Below are positions 43,861 to 53,691 of a stretch of DNA of 64,000 bases, piece after piece. The notes below the pieces were generated by a model. That model ran no database searches and was not told the DNA's origin. It worked only from the letters and a program-made list of their open reading frames with translations. This DNA comes from Hahella sp050299855 (lineage in GTDB: Bacteria; Pseudomonadota; Gammaproteobacteria; Pseudomonadales; Oleiphilaceae), in assembly GCA_050299855.1 (NCBI GenBank), contig JBNKWQ010000018.1, forward strand, positions 186,001 to 250,000, written 5' to 3'. The translations under genes were made by a program, and so were the position numbers. The first letter of the stretch is position 1; each line of letters starts with the position of its first letter.

Positions 43861-44121
43861 TCAGAGGCCCTTCGTCAGCCCCAAACTCCGGGGCTTGGGT
43901 AGTATGCTGATTAACCGCATCGCCTGACCGCAGCAGGGGCAGAAAGGCTGAACCCGGACCTTCGGTTTGGCTTCCTTCGGCGCAGGCACCCGACATTGCA
44001 GTCGAATTTGTTGCCGCACCTGGTTCGCAGCACCGTGCAACAAGCCATAGTCGCGGGCACGCCGGAATCCGGTCGGTAAGACGTGTTGCAGCACCCGCCA
44101 CAGAAACTGAAGTACCGGCAC
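43861..44121 (-). pseudogene. IS91-family transposase, C-terminal fragment
   Basis: About 86 codons reading LWRVLQHVLPTGFRRARDYG and then LLHG, the conserved C-terminal part of Y2 (IS91/IS801-type) transposases, and ending with a CPCCGQAMRLI zinc-like motif. The catalytic tyrosines and the whole N-terminus are missing. The fragment stops exactly where the truncated methyltransferase begins (about 44110), so it marks an insertion or one-ended transposition junction. Confidence 0.82.
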
Positions 44122-44581
44122 CCTGCTCTATATGCTGGCGCGAGGCTGCAGAGCACAGTCCATCATTGAATTCGGCACTTCATTCGGAATTTCAATCCTG
44201 CATCTTGCTGCGGCGTTACGGGACAATGGTGGCGGCCGCCTGATCACCACCGAGTTTGAACCGTCCAAAGTGGCTCGGGCCCGGAATAATCTATCGGCAG
44301 GCGGTCTTATTGACCTGGTGGAGATCCGGGAAGGAGATGCCCTAAGGACCTTGAGTCTTGACCTCCCTGATTCGATCGATCTTCTGCTACTCGACGGTGC
44401 CAAAGCCCTCTATCCCGACATCCTGAACCTGGTAGAGAACCGCCTCCGTCCAGGTGCTTTTATTGTTGCTGACAATGCTGACTACAGCCCGGATTACCTG
44501 GCTTACGTGCGCATGACTGAAAACGGCTATATGTCCACGTCATTTGGAGGAGATGTCGAGTTATCCATGCGCATCGGCTAA
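44111..44581 (+). pseudogene. SAM-dependent O-methyltransferase, 5' end lost
   Basis: Class I methyltransferase of the O-methyltransferase type. It keeps the SAM motif IIEFGTSFGISILHLAAALR, TTEFEPSKVARARNNL, LLLLDGAKALYPDIL and the usual end GDVELSMRIG. Intact homologues carry roughly 70 more N-terminal residues. Homology can be followed back in frame to about 44117 (TLLYMLARG) and then breaks at the IS91 fragment. ATG at 44132 could still be used, giving 149 residues. Probably inactive because the cap and part of the substrate site are gone. Confidence 0.78.
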
Positions 44582-44599
44582 AGGATTGATTGAATCGGA

Positions 44600-46486
44600 T
44601 CAGACCTGACTCACAATGGTCCGGTTCCGCTCGGCATAGTAATCCGGTTGAAAGCGGAACTGGACACAGGTACCACCTTCCGGACGGCGGCTGATACTGA
44701 GGTCGCCGTTCAGGTTTCTACTGCGTTCCCGCATGATGGCCAAACCATAATGGTTCATTTTGTTCGGATCGTCAGGAATCCCTATTCCGTTATCCTCAAT
44801 TAGTATCATCACACTTTTCATCTGATCACTCGTCAAAGTCACCTTCGCTTCAGAGCCCTTGGAATGCCGCATGGCATTTTGCAGTGCTTCGCGCACCAGT
44901 TGTAGCAGATGGATTTCTTCGTTAGGGGTAAAAGGCACATCGGTAACGGAATATTTCAGGGAGAGCTTGATGGAGGGATGCTGCTCCTGCATGGATTCCA
45001 CCGTATGCTCCACCGCGGCACGTAGCCCTTTTTCCGAGATGGTCAGCCGGAAGGTTGTCAAAAGCTCCCGCAGCTGACGGTAGGCGGAGGTTATGCCCTC
45101 TTTGATCTCTTCAGTAATTTCATCCAGTGCGGCGGGGTCCATGTCGTCACGCCCGATGACGCGGGTCAGTCGCGTGACCTGGATCTTCAGGTAAGACAAC
45201 GACTGGGCCAGAGAATCATGCAGTTCCCGGGCAATGACATTGCGCTCATTCATCAGCGCTTCCCGGCGTTCCTGTTCACTCTGGTTTTTCAGGCTGAGTG
45301 CCACTATGACCTGATCGGCAAAGGATTGCAGAACCTGCTGTTGCCAATCTTCCAATGTCTGGCCTGGACTCAAGGTGCACACAATCACCCCGTATTGAAT
45401 ACCCTCTTTGAGCAAGCCAAAGCGAATCTCTTCTTTCTCGGCACTCTGTTCCCCCGGGTGGCACTCACTCAAGCCCACGCTCATGCATTTTTCGCAATCC
45501 TCACGGTCACAAATGGCAGGCAGAGGCTGGATGTAGTCTGAACGAACATGTTCGTATGGGATAATGGCTTCCGGTGTTTTCAGACAAAGCTCAATTCTGT
45601 TAACACCGGTGATTTTGGATAGGTCTATGAGCCAGTCCTGAAAATCGATCTTGTCCTGGGTGGATTCATTAATCTGCCTCGCCATCTGGTAGAGAAAGTT
45701 CAGCGAACCGGCACTGAGTTCCAGGGCGCGGGTTTTTTCCCGCACTTTGCTCTCGAGGGTATCGTACATCCGGTACAACTGTTGGGACATGCGATTAATC
45801 GTGTCAGCCAGAATGCCCAGTTCATCCTGGTTTTTGAGTTCAATTTCGCCGCTGAAGTCCCCTTCACCGATCTTCTCAGCCCGCTTGGTTAATTCCCGCA
45901 ACGGCTGCTCAACATGCTGATGCAGAATGGTCAGCGACAGGGCGACCAACCCTAATGTCAGAAACAGCGCCACCAGTTGTACGATTCGAAGATTTTCCAC
46001 CCGGTCTTCGGCTTTTTCCTGATAGGCACGGACCAACAGATCAACTTCATCCACAAAGCCGTCAATCATTTCCTGAAGATCCCCGGCGGCAATCTCCTCT
46101 TCATCAGCCAGGAAACGCTCCAGCCGTGGGCGAATCTGTTCTCGCCAGTTCTGGCTTACCGCGTAATAGAGCGTATTCAGTTCCGTTCCCATTTGCTTGT
46201 CGGCCTCAGTCACCAGAATGGCGCTGTCCAGACGGGACTCCAGTTTGTCAATCTGGTCGAGAGCCTTAGTCTGGTATTCGGGATCCACCTCCGTGGCCAA
46301 CAGGGTCGACAATACCCGGTAACTTTGCATCCGTAGTGAACCTGACAGATTGACCGACTCTGCATCGCGATCAGCCTCATCAGCAATCAAATAGGAACTC
46401 AGCATCGCAGCAATAGCCACCGTGACCATGGCCACCATCAGTACGCCAATCCTGAAAACAATGGATTTCTGCATACGTTGCAGCAT
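44600..46486 (-). CDS. narX: Nitrate/nitrite sensor histidine kinase NarX
   Basis: 628 residues. TM1 (~12-32), a periplasmic sensor with the P-box-like SVNLSGSLRMQSYRVLSTLL, TM2 (~168-188), HAMP, and a cytosolic GAF-like region with a Cys cluster (CDREDCEKCMSVGLSEC, ~315-335). The HisKA_3 motif NVIARELHDSLAQSLSYLKIQ and an ATPase domain with DNGIGIP follow. It senses nitrate and would phosphorylate a NarL regulator, which is not in this window. It is divergent from narGHJI. Confidence 0.92.
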   Translation of the reverse strand: MLQRMQKSIVFRIGVLMVAMVTVAIAAMLSSYLIADEADRDAESVNLSGSLRMQSYRVLSTLLATEVDPEYQTKALDQIDKLESRLDSAILVTEADKQMGTELNTLYYAVSQNWREQIRPRLERFLADEEEIAAGDLQEMIDGFVDEVDLLVRAYQEKAEDRVENLRIVQLVALFLTLGLVALSLTILHQHVEQPLRELTKRAEKIGEGDFSGEIELKNQDELGILADTINRMSQQLYRMYDTLESKVREKTRALELSAGSLNFLYQMARQINESTQDKIDFQDWLIDLSKITGVNRIELCLKTPEAIIPYEHVRSDYIQPLPAICDREDCEKCMSVGLSECHPGEQSAEKEEIRFGLLKEGIQYGVIVCTLSPGQTLEDWQQQVLQSFADQVIVALSLKNQSEQERREALMNERNVIARELHDSLAQSLSYLKIQVTRLTRVIGRDDMDPAALDEITEEIKEGITSAYRQLRELLTTFRLTISEKGLRAAVEHTVESMQEQHPSIKLSLKYSVTDVPFTPNEEIHLLQLVREALQNAMRHSKGSEAKVTLTSDQMKSVMILIEDNGIGIPDDPNKMNHYGLAIMRERSRNLNGDLSISRRPEGGTCVQFRFQPDYYAERNRTIVSQV

Positions 46487-46628
46487 TAGGGATTCTCCTG
46501 CCTAAGCTCATCAATTGAAATCAAGAGAAGGAGTACCTCCAAAGACTCATGCTACCCCTCCATGCCCTATAGAACCGGGCTGATGTTACCAAGTCATTGT
46601 ATCACCGATATTTTCCCAAAATAACTCA

Positions 46629-46644
46629 TACCCCATAGGGGGTA
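46629..46644. promoter_or_regulatory. NarL-type 7-2-7 site
   Basis: TACCCCA-TA-GGGGGTA is an inverted pair of heptamers close to TACYYMT with two-base spacing, the arrangement bound by NarL/NarP. It lies ~53 bases upstream of the FNR box centre. Confidence 0.6.
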
Positions 46645-46682
46645 GACACTTACCACCACAGCATACCGGCGCCTGAAACTCT

Positions 46683-46696
46683 TTGACCTGGATCAA
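46683..46696 (+). promoter_or_regulatory. FNR/ANR box of the narG promoter
   Basis: TTGACCTGGATCAA matches TTGAT-N4-ATCAA at 9 of 10 positions. With the -10 TAGAAT at 46718-46723 the start would be near 46730, placing the box centre at about -41, the class II FNR position. Confidence 0.8.
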
Positions 46697-46820
46697 ACTT
46701 ATTCACCAGCCCCTACCTAGAATGGTGACAACAGAGGTTTAACACAGACACAAAAAAGGTTTAACACGGCCGCCCCTGCTGTCATCAAACAGGAGGCTCT
46801 CACACCACGAGGAGTCGAGC

Positions 46821-49800
46821 ATGAGTCACTTTCTGGATCGCCTGCAGTTTTTCAAACGCAAAGGCGAACCCTTTTCCGAGGAACATGGCGTCACAACCAC
46901 AGACAATCGTAGCTGGGAGGACGGCTACCGGCGCCGTTGGCAGCATGACAAAGTCGTACGCTCCACCCACGGAGTTAACTGTACCGGCTCCTGCAGCTGG
47001 AAAATTTACGTAAAGGATGGCCTGGTCACTTGGGAAACCCAGCAAACCGACTACCCTCGCACCCGTCCTGATCTGCCCAACCACGAACCTCGCGGCTGCC
47101 CCCGAGGCGCCAGCTATTCCTGGTATATCTATAGCGCCAACAGGCTGAAATATCCAAAAGTCCGCAAGCATCTGATCAAACTCTGGCGCGAAGCATGTCT
47201 ACAACATAGTGACCCGGTCGACGCCTGGGCGAGCATCGTTGAGGACCCGGTCAAAGCCAAATCTTACAAGCAGCGCCGCGGCATGGGCGGCTTTGTGCGC
47301 GGTGACTGGGATGAGATCAATGAAATCATTGCGGCCGCCAACGTCTATACCGCCAAGAAATACGGACCCGACCGGATTGTCGGCTTCTCCCCGATTCCGG
47401 CTATGTCAATGGTGTCCTATGCCGCAGGCGCCCGTTACCTGTCGTTGATCGGCGCTAACTGCCTTAGCTTCTATGACTGGTACTGCGACCTGCCGCCTGC
47501 TTCACCACAAATCTGGGGTGAGCAAACCGATGTACCTGAATCTGCCGACTGGTATAACTCCAACTACATCATCGTGTGGGGTTCCAACGTACCCCAAACC
47601 CGAACCCCGGATGCCCACTTCCTGACTGAAGTACGCTACAAGGGAACCAAGACTTGCGTCATTACCTCTGATTACTCCGAAGCCTCCAAATTCGGCGATA
47701 CCTGGCTGGCCCCCAAACAGGGAACAGACGCAGCGTTGGCCATGGCTTTTGGTCATGTGATTCTGAAGGAATTCCATGTTGACCAACCCAGTGCCTATTT
47801 TACCGACTATGTCCGCCGCACCACCGACATGCCGATGCTGGTATTGCTGAAGGAGCATGAAGGTAAACTGATTCAGGATCGCTTCCTGCGGGCGTCTGAC
47901 CTGGCCGGTAATCTGGGCCAGGATAACAATCCGGAATGGAAAACCATTGCGGTCAATGAACAAGACAACGAACTGGTCTCCCCATTAGGTTCCGTCGGGT
48001 ACCGTTGGGGTGAAAAAGGCAAGTGGAATATCCAGCCTCGTGAAGGCAGTGACGGTAAAGAAGTCACACTACGCCTGAGCCAGAAAGATAACCACGATGC
48101 CCTAGCGGATGTGGCTTTCCCCTATTTCGGCGGTCAGGAACACGAGCAGAACTACTTCCAACATACCGATCACGACAACCTGATCTACCGTAAAGTACCG
48201 GTAAAAAACCTGACTCTGGCCGATGGAACCCAAGCCCAGGTAGCGACCGTGTTTGACCTCACCCTAGCTAACTACGGTGTAGACAGTGGTTTCAATGATC
48301 CCAATTGTGCCGGCAGCTTCGATGACAATCAGCCCTACACCCCTGCCTGGCAGGAAGCCATTACCGGCGTTCCCCGTGAGGCGGTGATTCGTGTGGCTCG
48401 GGAATTCGCCCGCAATGCGGACAAAACCCAGGGCCGTTCCATGGTCATCGTCGGCGCGGCACTGAACCACTGGTATCACATGGACATGAACTATCGCGGT
48501 CTGATCAACATGCTGATGATGTGTGGTTGTGTCGGGCAAAGTGGTGGCGGCTGGGCGCATTATGTGGGGCAGGAAAAGCTGCGTCCGCAAACCGGCTGGC
48601 AACCGCTGGCGTTTGCCCTGGACTGGCAGCGTCCGCCACGTCATATGAACGGCACTTCGTTCTTCTATAACCATTCTGATCAGTGGCGCTACGAAAAGCT
48701 GGAGATGGCCGAAGTCGTCTCTCCGCTTGCCGACAAATCCAAATGGACCGGCTCCATCATCGACTACAACACCCGCGCCGAGCGTATGGGTTGGCTGCCT
48801 TCAGCACCGCAGTTGGGCATGAACCCACTGGAGCTGACCAAAGCAGCAGCGAAAGCAGGCCAGGATCCCAAAGATTTCGCTGTGGAACACCTGAAAGACG
48901 GTTCGCTGAAATTTGCCTGCGAAGACCCTGATAACCCACAGAACTATCCACACAACATGTTTATCTGGCGCTCCAACCTGCTCGGTTCTTCCGGTAAAGG
49001 ACACGAATACATGCTGCGTCACCTGCTGGGAACCAAGCATGGTTTGCTGGGGAAAGACCTGGGCGAGATGGGCGGCAAGAAACCAGAAGACGTCACCTGG
49101 CAGGACGAAGCGCCTGAAGGCAAGCTCGATTTGTTGGTCACCCTGGACTTCCGCATGTCCACCACCTGCCTGTACTCAGACATCGTACTGCCCACAGCCA
49201 CTTGGTATGAAAAAGACGACTTGAACACCTCTGACATGCACCCGTTCATCCACCCGCTCAGCAAGGCAGTGGACCCGGTGTGGGAAGCCCGCAGTGACTG
49301 GGATATTTTCAAGGGCATCGCCAAGGCCTTTTCCAAAGTGGTGCCAGGTCATCTCGGTGTGGAAAAAGACCTGGTGACTGTGCCGATTCTGCACGATACC
49401 CCAGCTGAGATTGCCCAGCCCTTTGGCGTCAAGCAATGGTGGAAAGGTGAATGCGACCTGATTCCAGGTAAAACCGCGCCTAACATGGTGGTGGTGGAAC
49501 GGGATTACCCCAACACTTACCATCGCTTTACTTCTCTGGGGCCATTGCTGGAAAACCTCGGCAACGGCGGTAAGGGCATCAGTTGGGATACCAAAACTGA
49601 AGTCGAATTTCTCGGCAAACTGAACCTTACCCATGAGGAGGACAGTGCCCGCGGCGGACGTCCGAAAATTGAAACAGCCATCGATGCCGCAGAAGTCATC
49701 CTGTCGCTGGCACCGGAAACCAATGGGCAAGTGGCCGTTAAAGCCTGGACCGCCCTGAGTGAATTCACCGGCATTGACCACACGCATCTGGCACGGCCGA

Positions 49801-50570
49801 AGGAAGAGGAAAAAATCCGCTTCCGCGACATTCAGGCGCAGCCACGCAAGATCATCTCCTCACCGACCTGGTCCGGCCTGGAAGATGAACATGTGAGCTA
49901 TAACGCCGGTTACACCAACGTTCACGAGCAGATCCCCTGGCGTACCGTCACTGGCCGTCAGCAGTTCTATCAGGATCATGAGTGGATGCGTGATTTCGGC
50001 GAGACCATGTGTCTGTACAAGCCCCCCATCAACCTGAAAACCACAGATCCGGTGCTGAACAAGAAAGGCAACGGCAACCGGGAGATTCTGCTGAACTGGA
50101 TCACCCCGCACCAGAAATGGGGCATCCACAGCACCTACTCCGACAACCTGTTGATGCTGACCCTCTCCCGTGGTGGCCCCATCGTGTGGATGAGTGAACG
50201 GGATGCCAAGGAAGCAGGCATTATGGATAACGACTGGATTGAGGTGTTCAACGTGAATGGTGCCATCGCCTGCAGGGCGGTCGTGTCACAACGTGTACCT
50301 CAGGGCATGGCGATGATGTATCACGCCCAGGAACGGATCATCAACACTCCGGGAGCAGAAACCACGCAAACCCGTGGCGGCATTCACAATTCGGTGACCC
50401 GCGCGGTGATGAAGCCGACCCATATGATCGGTGGTTATGCCCAGCAATCTTACGGCTTCAATTACTACGGTACGGTGGGCTGCAACCGGGACGAGTTCGT
50501 CATCGTCCGCAAGATGAACAAAGTGGAATGGCTGGACGGGCCGGAACACACCCTGGCTGCGGCCGAGTAA
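46821..50570 (+). CDS. narG: Respiratory nitrate reductase alpha subunit NarG
   Basis: 1249 residues, cytoplasm-facing molybdenum subunit. The FS0 [4Fe-4S] ligands are in HGVNCTGSCSW (one His, Cys) and the later EPRGCPRGASYSW. The Mo-ligand Asp is in YCDLPPASPQIWGEQTDVPE. It reduces nitrate to nitrite with bis-MGD. Length equals E. coli NarG (1247). The gene starts 334 bases from narX with no narK in front, followed by narH after 13 bases. Confidence 0.98.
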   Translation: MSHFLDRLQFFKRKGEPFSEEHGVTTTDNRSWEDGYRRRWQHDKVVRSTHGVNCTGSCSWKIYVKDGLVTWETQQTDYPRTRPDLPNHEPRGCPRGASYSWYIYSANRLKYPKVRKHLIKLWREACLQHSDPVDAWASIVEDPVKAKSYKQRRGMGGFVRGDWDEINEIIAAANVYTAKKYGPDRIVGFSPIPAMSMVSYAAGARYLSLIGANCLSFYDWYCDLPPASPQIWGEQTDVPESADWYNSNYIIVWGSNVPQTRTPDAHFLTEVRYKGTKTCVITSDYSEASKFGDTWLAPKQGTDAALAMAFGHVILKEFHVDQPSAYFTDYVRRTTDMPMLVLLKEHEGKLIQDRFLRASDLAGNLGQDNNPEWKTIAVNEQDNELVSPLGSVGYRWGEKGKWNIQPREGSDGKEVTLRLSQKDNHDALADVAFPYFGGQEHEQNYFQHTDHDNLIYRKVPVKNLTLADGTQAQVATVFDLTLANYGVDSGFNDPNCAGSFDDNQPYTPAWQEAITGVPREAVIRVAREFARNADKTQGRSMVIVGAALNHWYHMDMNYRGLINMLMMCGCVGQSGGGWAHYVGQEKLRPQTGWQPLAFALDWQRPPRHMNGTSFFYNHSDQWRYEKLEMAEVVSPLADKSKWTGSIIDYNTRAERMGWLPSAPQLGMNPLELTKAAAKAGQDPKDFAVEHLKDGSLKFACEDPDNPQNYPHNMFIWRSNLLGSSGKGHEYMLRHLLGTKHGLLGKDLGEMGGKKPEDVTWQDEAPEGKLDLLVTLDFRMSTTCLYSDIVLPTATWYEKDDLNTSDMHPFIHPLSKAVDPVWEARSDWDIFKGIAKAFSKVVPGHLGVEKDLVTVPILHDTPAEIAQPFGVKQWWKGECDLIPGKTAPNMVVVERDYPNTYHRFTSLGPLLENLGNGGKGISWDTKTEVEFLGKLNLTHEEDSARGGRPKIETAIDAAEVILSLAPETNGQVAVKAWTALSEFTGIDHTHLARPKEEEKIRFRDIQAQPRKIISSPTWSGLEDEHVSYNAGYTNVHEQIPWRTVTGRQQFYQDHEWMRDFGETMCLYKPPINLKTTDPVLNKKGNGNREILLNWITPHQKWGIHSTYSDNLLMLTLSRGGPIVWMSERDAKEAGIMDNDWIEVFNVNGAIACRAVVSQRVPQGMAMMYHAQERIINTPGAETTQTRGGIHNSVTRAVMKPTHMIGGYAQQSYGFNYYGTVGCNRDEFVIVRKMNKVEWLDGPEHTLAAAE

Positions 50571-50583
50571 GGAGAATCGCGAG

Positions 50584-52125
50584 ATGAAAGTACGTGCACA
50601 AATCGGCATGGTCCTGAATTTGGACAAATGCATCGGCTGCCACACCTGCTCGATCACCTGCAAGAACGTGTGGACCTCCCGTGAAGGAGTGGAATACGCC
50701 TGGTTTAACAACGTCGAAACCAAACCTGGTATCGGCTATCCCAAAGAATGGGAAAACCAGGATAAATGGAAAGGCGGCTGGTCCCTGACAGGCAACGGCA
50801 CCAAAAAGCTGCAGCCAAGAATCGGTGGTCGCCACCGGGTGCTGGCCAATATCTTTGCCAACCCGGACCTGCCGACCATTGATGAATACTACGAGCCCTT
50901 TGACTACGACTACCAACACCTGCACAACGCGCCGGACATGAAGCACCAGCCGACTGCCCGCCCACGTTCGCTGATTTCCGGCCAACGCATGGAAAAGATT
51001 GAGTGGGGCCCCAACTGGGAGGAAATTCTCGGCACTGAATTCGCCAAACGCCGCAAAGATAAAAACTTTGATCAGGTGCAGGCAGACATGTACGGCGAGT
51101 TTGAAAAAACCTTCATGATGTACCTGCCGCGCCTGTGCGAACACTGCCTGAATCCAGCCTGTGTCGCGGCCTGCCCCAGCGGTGCCATCTACAAGCGCGA
51201 AGAGGACGGCATTGTCCTGATCGATCAGGACAAGTGCCGTGGCTGGCGGATGTGTGTCTCGGCCTGCCCGTACAAAAAAATCTACTACAACTGGAAGAGC
51301 GGTAAATCTGAGAAATGTATTTTCTGTTACCCACGTATTGAAGCCGGTCAGCCAACCGTTTGCTCTGAAACCTGTGTGGGACGCATTCGTTATTTGGGTG
51401 TGCTTTTGTATGACGCGGACCGCATCGAAGAAGCGGCATCCATGACCAACGATAAGGACCTTTACCAGGCCCAGTGCGATATATTCCTGGACCCCAATGA
51501 TCCGGCCGTGCGGGCCGCCGCACGCAAGGAAGGTATACCTGAAGCCTGGCTGGAAGCCGCCCAGAATTCTCCGGTCTACAAAATGGCCATTGACTGGAAA
51601 GTCGCACTGCCTCTGCACCCGGAGTATCGGACGCTGCCCATGGTCTGGTATGTGCCACCTTTGAGCCCCATTCAGAATGCCGTTGAGCAAGGTCATGTCG
51701 GCATGAACGGTGAAATCCCGGATCTTAAAAGCCTGCGGATTCCCCTGCGTTATCTGGCCAACCTGCTCACCGCCGGAGATGAAGCCCCGATCGTCAGGGC
51801 ACTGGAGCGCATGATCGCCATGCGTGCCTATATGCGCAGCAAGCATGTGGACAAGGTGGAAGACCTGGAAGTGCTGGCACAAGTGGGCCTCACCAAGGCG
51901 CTGGTCGCAGATATGTACCGGATCATGGCACTGGCCAACTACGAAGACCGTTTTGTGATTCCGACCAGCCACCGTGCCTACGCCGAAAATGCCTATGACA
52001 TGAAGAGCAGTTGCGGTTTCAGTTTCGGTAACGGTTGCTCAGACGGCGATAACTCAGTGAATCTTTTCGGTGGCAAGCAGGCGGCTGTCAGGCATGTCAT
52101 CCCTGCTATACAGGAGGATGTGTAA
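50584..52125 (+). CDS. narH: Respiratory nitrate reductase beta subunit NarH
   Basis: 513 residues. Four Fe-S clusters are carried by CIGCHTCSITCKNVW, CEHCLNPACVAACPSGA, CRGWRMCVSACPYK (Trp replacing one Cys, giving the 3Fe-4S cluster) and CIFCYPRIEAGQPTVCSETC. It passes electrons from NarI to NarG. The stop overlaps the narJ start by one base (TAATG), so translation is probably coupled. Confidence 0.98.
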   Translation: MKVRAQIGMVLNLDKCIGCHTCSITCKNVWTSREGVEYAWFNNVETKPGIGYPKEWENQDKWKGGWSLTGNGTKKLQPRIGGRHRVLANIFANPDLPTIDEYYEPFDYDYQHLHNAPDMKHQPTARPRSLISGQRMEKIEWGPNWEEILGTEFAKRRKDKNFDQVQADMYGEFEKTFMMYLPRLCEHCLNPACVAACPSGAIYKREEDGIVLIDQDKCRGWRMCVSACPYKKIYYNWKSGKSEKCIFCYPRIEAGQPTVCSETCVGRIRYLGVLLYDADRIEEAASMTNDKDLYQAQCDIFLDPNDPAVRAAARKEGIPEAWLEAAQNSPVYKMAIDWKVALPLHPEYRTLPMVWYVPPLSPIQNAVEQGHVGMNGEIPDLKSLRIPLRYLANLLTAGDEAPIVRALERMIAMRAYMRSKHVDKVEDLEVLAQVGLTKALVADMYRIMALANYEDRFVIPTSHRAYAENAYDMKSSCGFSFGNGCSDGDNSVNLFGGKQAAVRHVIPAIQEDV

Positions 52126-52853
52126 TGATGTCCTTACGACTGATCGCCACGCTGCTGGACTACCCCACCGATGAGGTATACCCACACCTGGGATTAATTA
52201 AGAGCCTGTTCCTCGATGACGGCTCGCTACCGGCAACCACTCAGGCTTCGTTATGCGCCTTTGTTGACAGCGCCATGCAGAAAGACCTGCTGGACTGGCA
52301 AAGCGAATACGACGGCCTGTTCGAACGCGGGCGCTCTGTGTCACTGCACCTGTTTGAGCATGTGCATGGCGAGTCCCGCGATCGGGGCCAGGCCATGGTG
52401 GAGCTACTGAAACAGTATCGCAACGCCGGGCTGGAATTATCGGTCAAAGAGCTGCCGGATTATCTACCGGTGTATCTGGAATTCGCGGCGACTCAAGGCG
52501 ACCAGGCACTGAGTTGGGTAGTGGATGTGGCACATGTACTCACCCTGTTACAGGCACGGCTGGAAGAAAGAAGCAGCGACTACGCGCTGCTGATCGGAGC
52601 CCTGCTGCAATTGGCGAACGTCAGTGTTGACCTGGCGCCGGTACGCGAGCAAGTGGCGGCGGAAGAACGTGACGATACCCCCGAAGCACTGGACAAAATC
52701 TGGGAAGAGGAAGTGGTGTCCTTCACCGCACCGGATAGCAGCAGCTGTTCAAGTCAGCGTTACCGCCCTTCCCCGGAACAGCGCTGTGACGATGTAACGA
52801 CAGTGCAGCTGGTTGATTCCTCTGCACCACAGACAACCTTATCCCGGTCTTAG
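52125..52853 (+). CDS. narJ: Nitrate reductase assembly chaperone NarJ
   Basis: 242 residues, TorD/NarJ helical chaperone. Family residues: SLRLIATLLDYPTDEVY, LFEHVHGESRDRGQAMVELL and ELPDYLPVYLEFAA. It holds apo-NarGH while the molybdenum cofactor is inserted and is not part of the final enzyme. The C-terminal ~40 residues are Ser-rich and variable. Confidence 0.95.
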   Translation: MMSLRLIATLLDYPTDEVYPHLGLIKSLFLDDGSLPATTQASLCAFVDSAMQKDLLDWQSEYDGLFERGRSVSLHLFEHVHGESRDRGQAMVELLKQYRNAGLELSVKELPDYLPVYLEFAATQGDQALSWVVDVAHVLTLLQARLEERSSDYALLIGALLQLANVSVDLAPVREQVAAEERDDTPEALDKIWEEEVVSFTAPDSSSCSSQRYRPSPEQRCDDVTTVQLVDSSAPQTTLSRS

Positions 52854-52862
52854 GAGAACCTC

Positions 52863-53558
52863 ATGAACTATCTCAATACCTTGTTCCTGGCCGTATACCC
52901 TTACGTGGCAATAGCGATCTTCCTGATCGGCAGTCTGATTCGCTACGACCGGGATCAGTACAGCTGGAAAACCTCATCAAGCCAGATTTTCGAAAGCAAA
53001 CAGCTTCGCATCGGCAGCATTCTGTTCCACATCGGTGTCATCGCTGTTCTGCTGGGGCACTTTGTAGGCCTGCTGACGCCTGTGGCGGTGTGGCACACGC
53101 TGGGTATTTCCGCCAGCTTTAAACAATTGGTTGCCATGGGCGTGGGTGGTTTCTTCGGGATCATCTGTTTTATCGGCCTGGTGATCCTGATCAAGCGTCG
53201 GCTGACCAATCCCCGAGTTCTTGCCTCATCTACAAAAATGGACATTGCGATTCTGCTGCTGCTGTTCGCCCAGCTCTGCCTGGGTCTTATCAGTATCATT
53301 GTCTCCGCAGGGCATTTGGACGGTGCGGAAATGCTGAAGATGATGAATTGGGCGCAATCCATTGTGACCTTTAATGCCGCCCAGGCCGCCGGAGTGATGG
53401 TGGATGTGCACATCATCTATAAACTGCACATTGTGCTGGGAATGACATTGTTTGTGCTCTTTCCTTTCAGCCGTCTGGTGCATGTCTGGAGCATTCCGGT
53501 GCGCTACTTTACCCGCAATTATCAGGTGGTGCGCGGTCTTGCCAAGCCACAGGCCTAA
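52863..53558 (+). CDS. narI: Respiratory nitrate reductase gamma subunit NarI
   Basis: 231 residues, five membrane helices. It is the b-type cytochrome that takes electrons from quinol. Conserved histidines for the two hemes appear in FHIGVIAVLLGHFVGLL and in the fifth-helix region YKLHIVLGMTLFVLFPFSRLVHVW. Length matches the family (225-230). Confidence 0.96.
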   Translation: MNYLNTLFLAVYPYVAIAIFLIGSLIRYDRDQYSWKTSSSQIFESKQLRIGSILFHIGVIAVLLGHFVGLLTPVAVWHTLGISASFKQLVAMGVGGFFGIICFIGLVILIKRRLTNPRVLASSTKMDIAILLLLFAQLCLGLISIIVSAGHLDGAEMLKMMNWAQSIVTFNAAQAAGVMVDVHIIYKLHIVLGMTLFVLFPFSRLVHVWSIPVRYFTRNYQVVRGLAKPQA

Positions 53559-53601
53559 ATATAAATAGACGTAGGTAAAACAGACGTAAAAAAGAAAAGA
53601 A

Positions 53602-53630
53602 CAGCGGGCGGGTCAGGATCCCGTCCGCTG
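53602..53630 (+). terminator. Hairpin after narI
   Basis: CAGCGGGCGGG and CCCGTCCGCTG form an 11-bp stem with one G-T pair and a seven-base loop, 43 bases past narI. No T-tract follows, so it may only partly stop transcription and let some reach the isomerase gene. Confidence 0.5.
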
Positions 53631-53691
53631 TATCGACTTCGGCCTTAGTGCATATTAATCAGCAAATACCCACTAGCAGCGGAACCAAACC

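Larger units (their letters stand above)
46487..46820. promoter_or_regulatory. narX-narG divergent control region
   Basis: 334 non-coding bases with several TACC-type NarL heptamers (for example 46534, 46553, 46651), a 7-2-7 inverted pair at 46629, an FNR box at 46683 and a -10 at 46718. An 11-base direct repeat AGGTTTAACAC occurs at 46735 and 46757 in the narG leader. Confidence 0.7.

Noticed and set aside
50500..51972. 490-codon antisense frame opposite narG end and narH
   Set aside because: It is a shadow of the strongly biased codon use in narH; composition is low in hydrophobic order and no family is seen.
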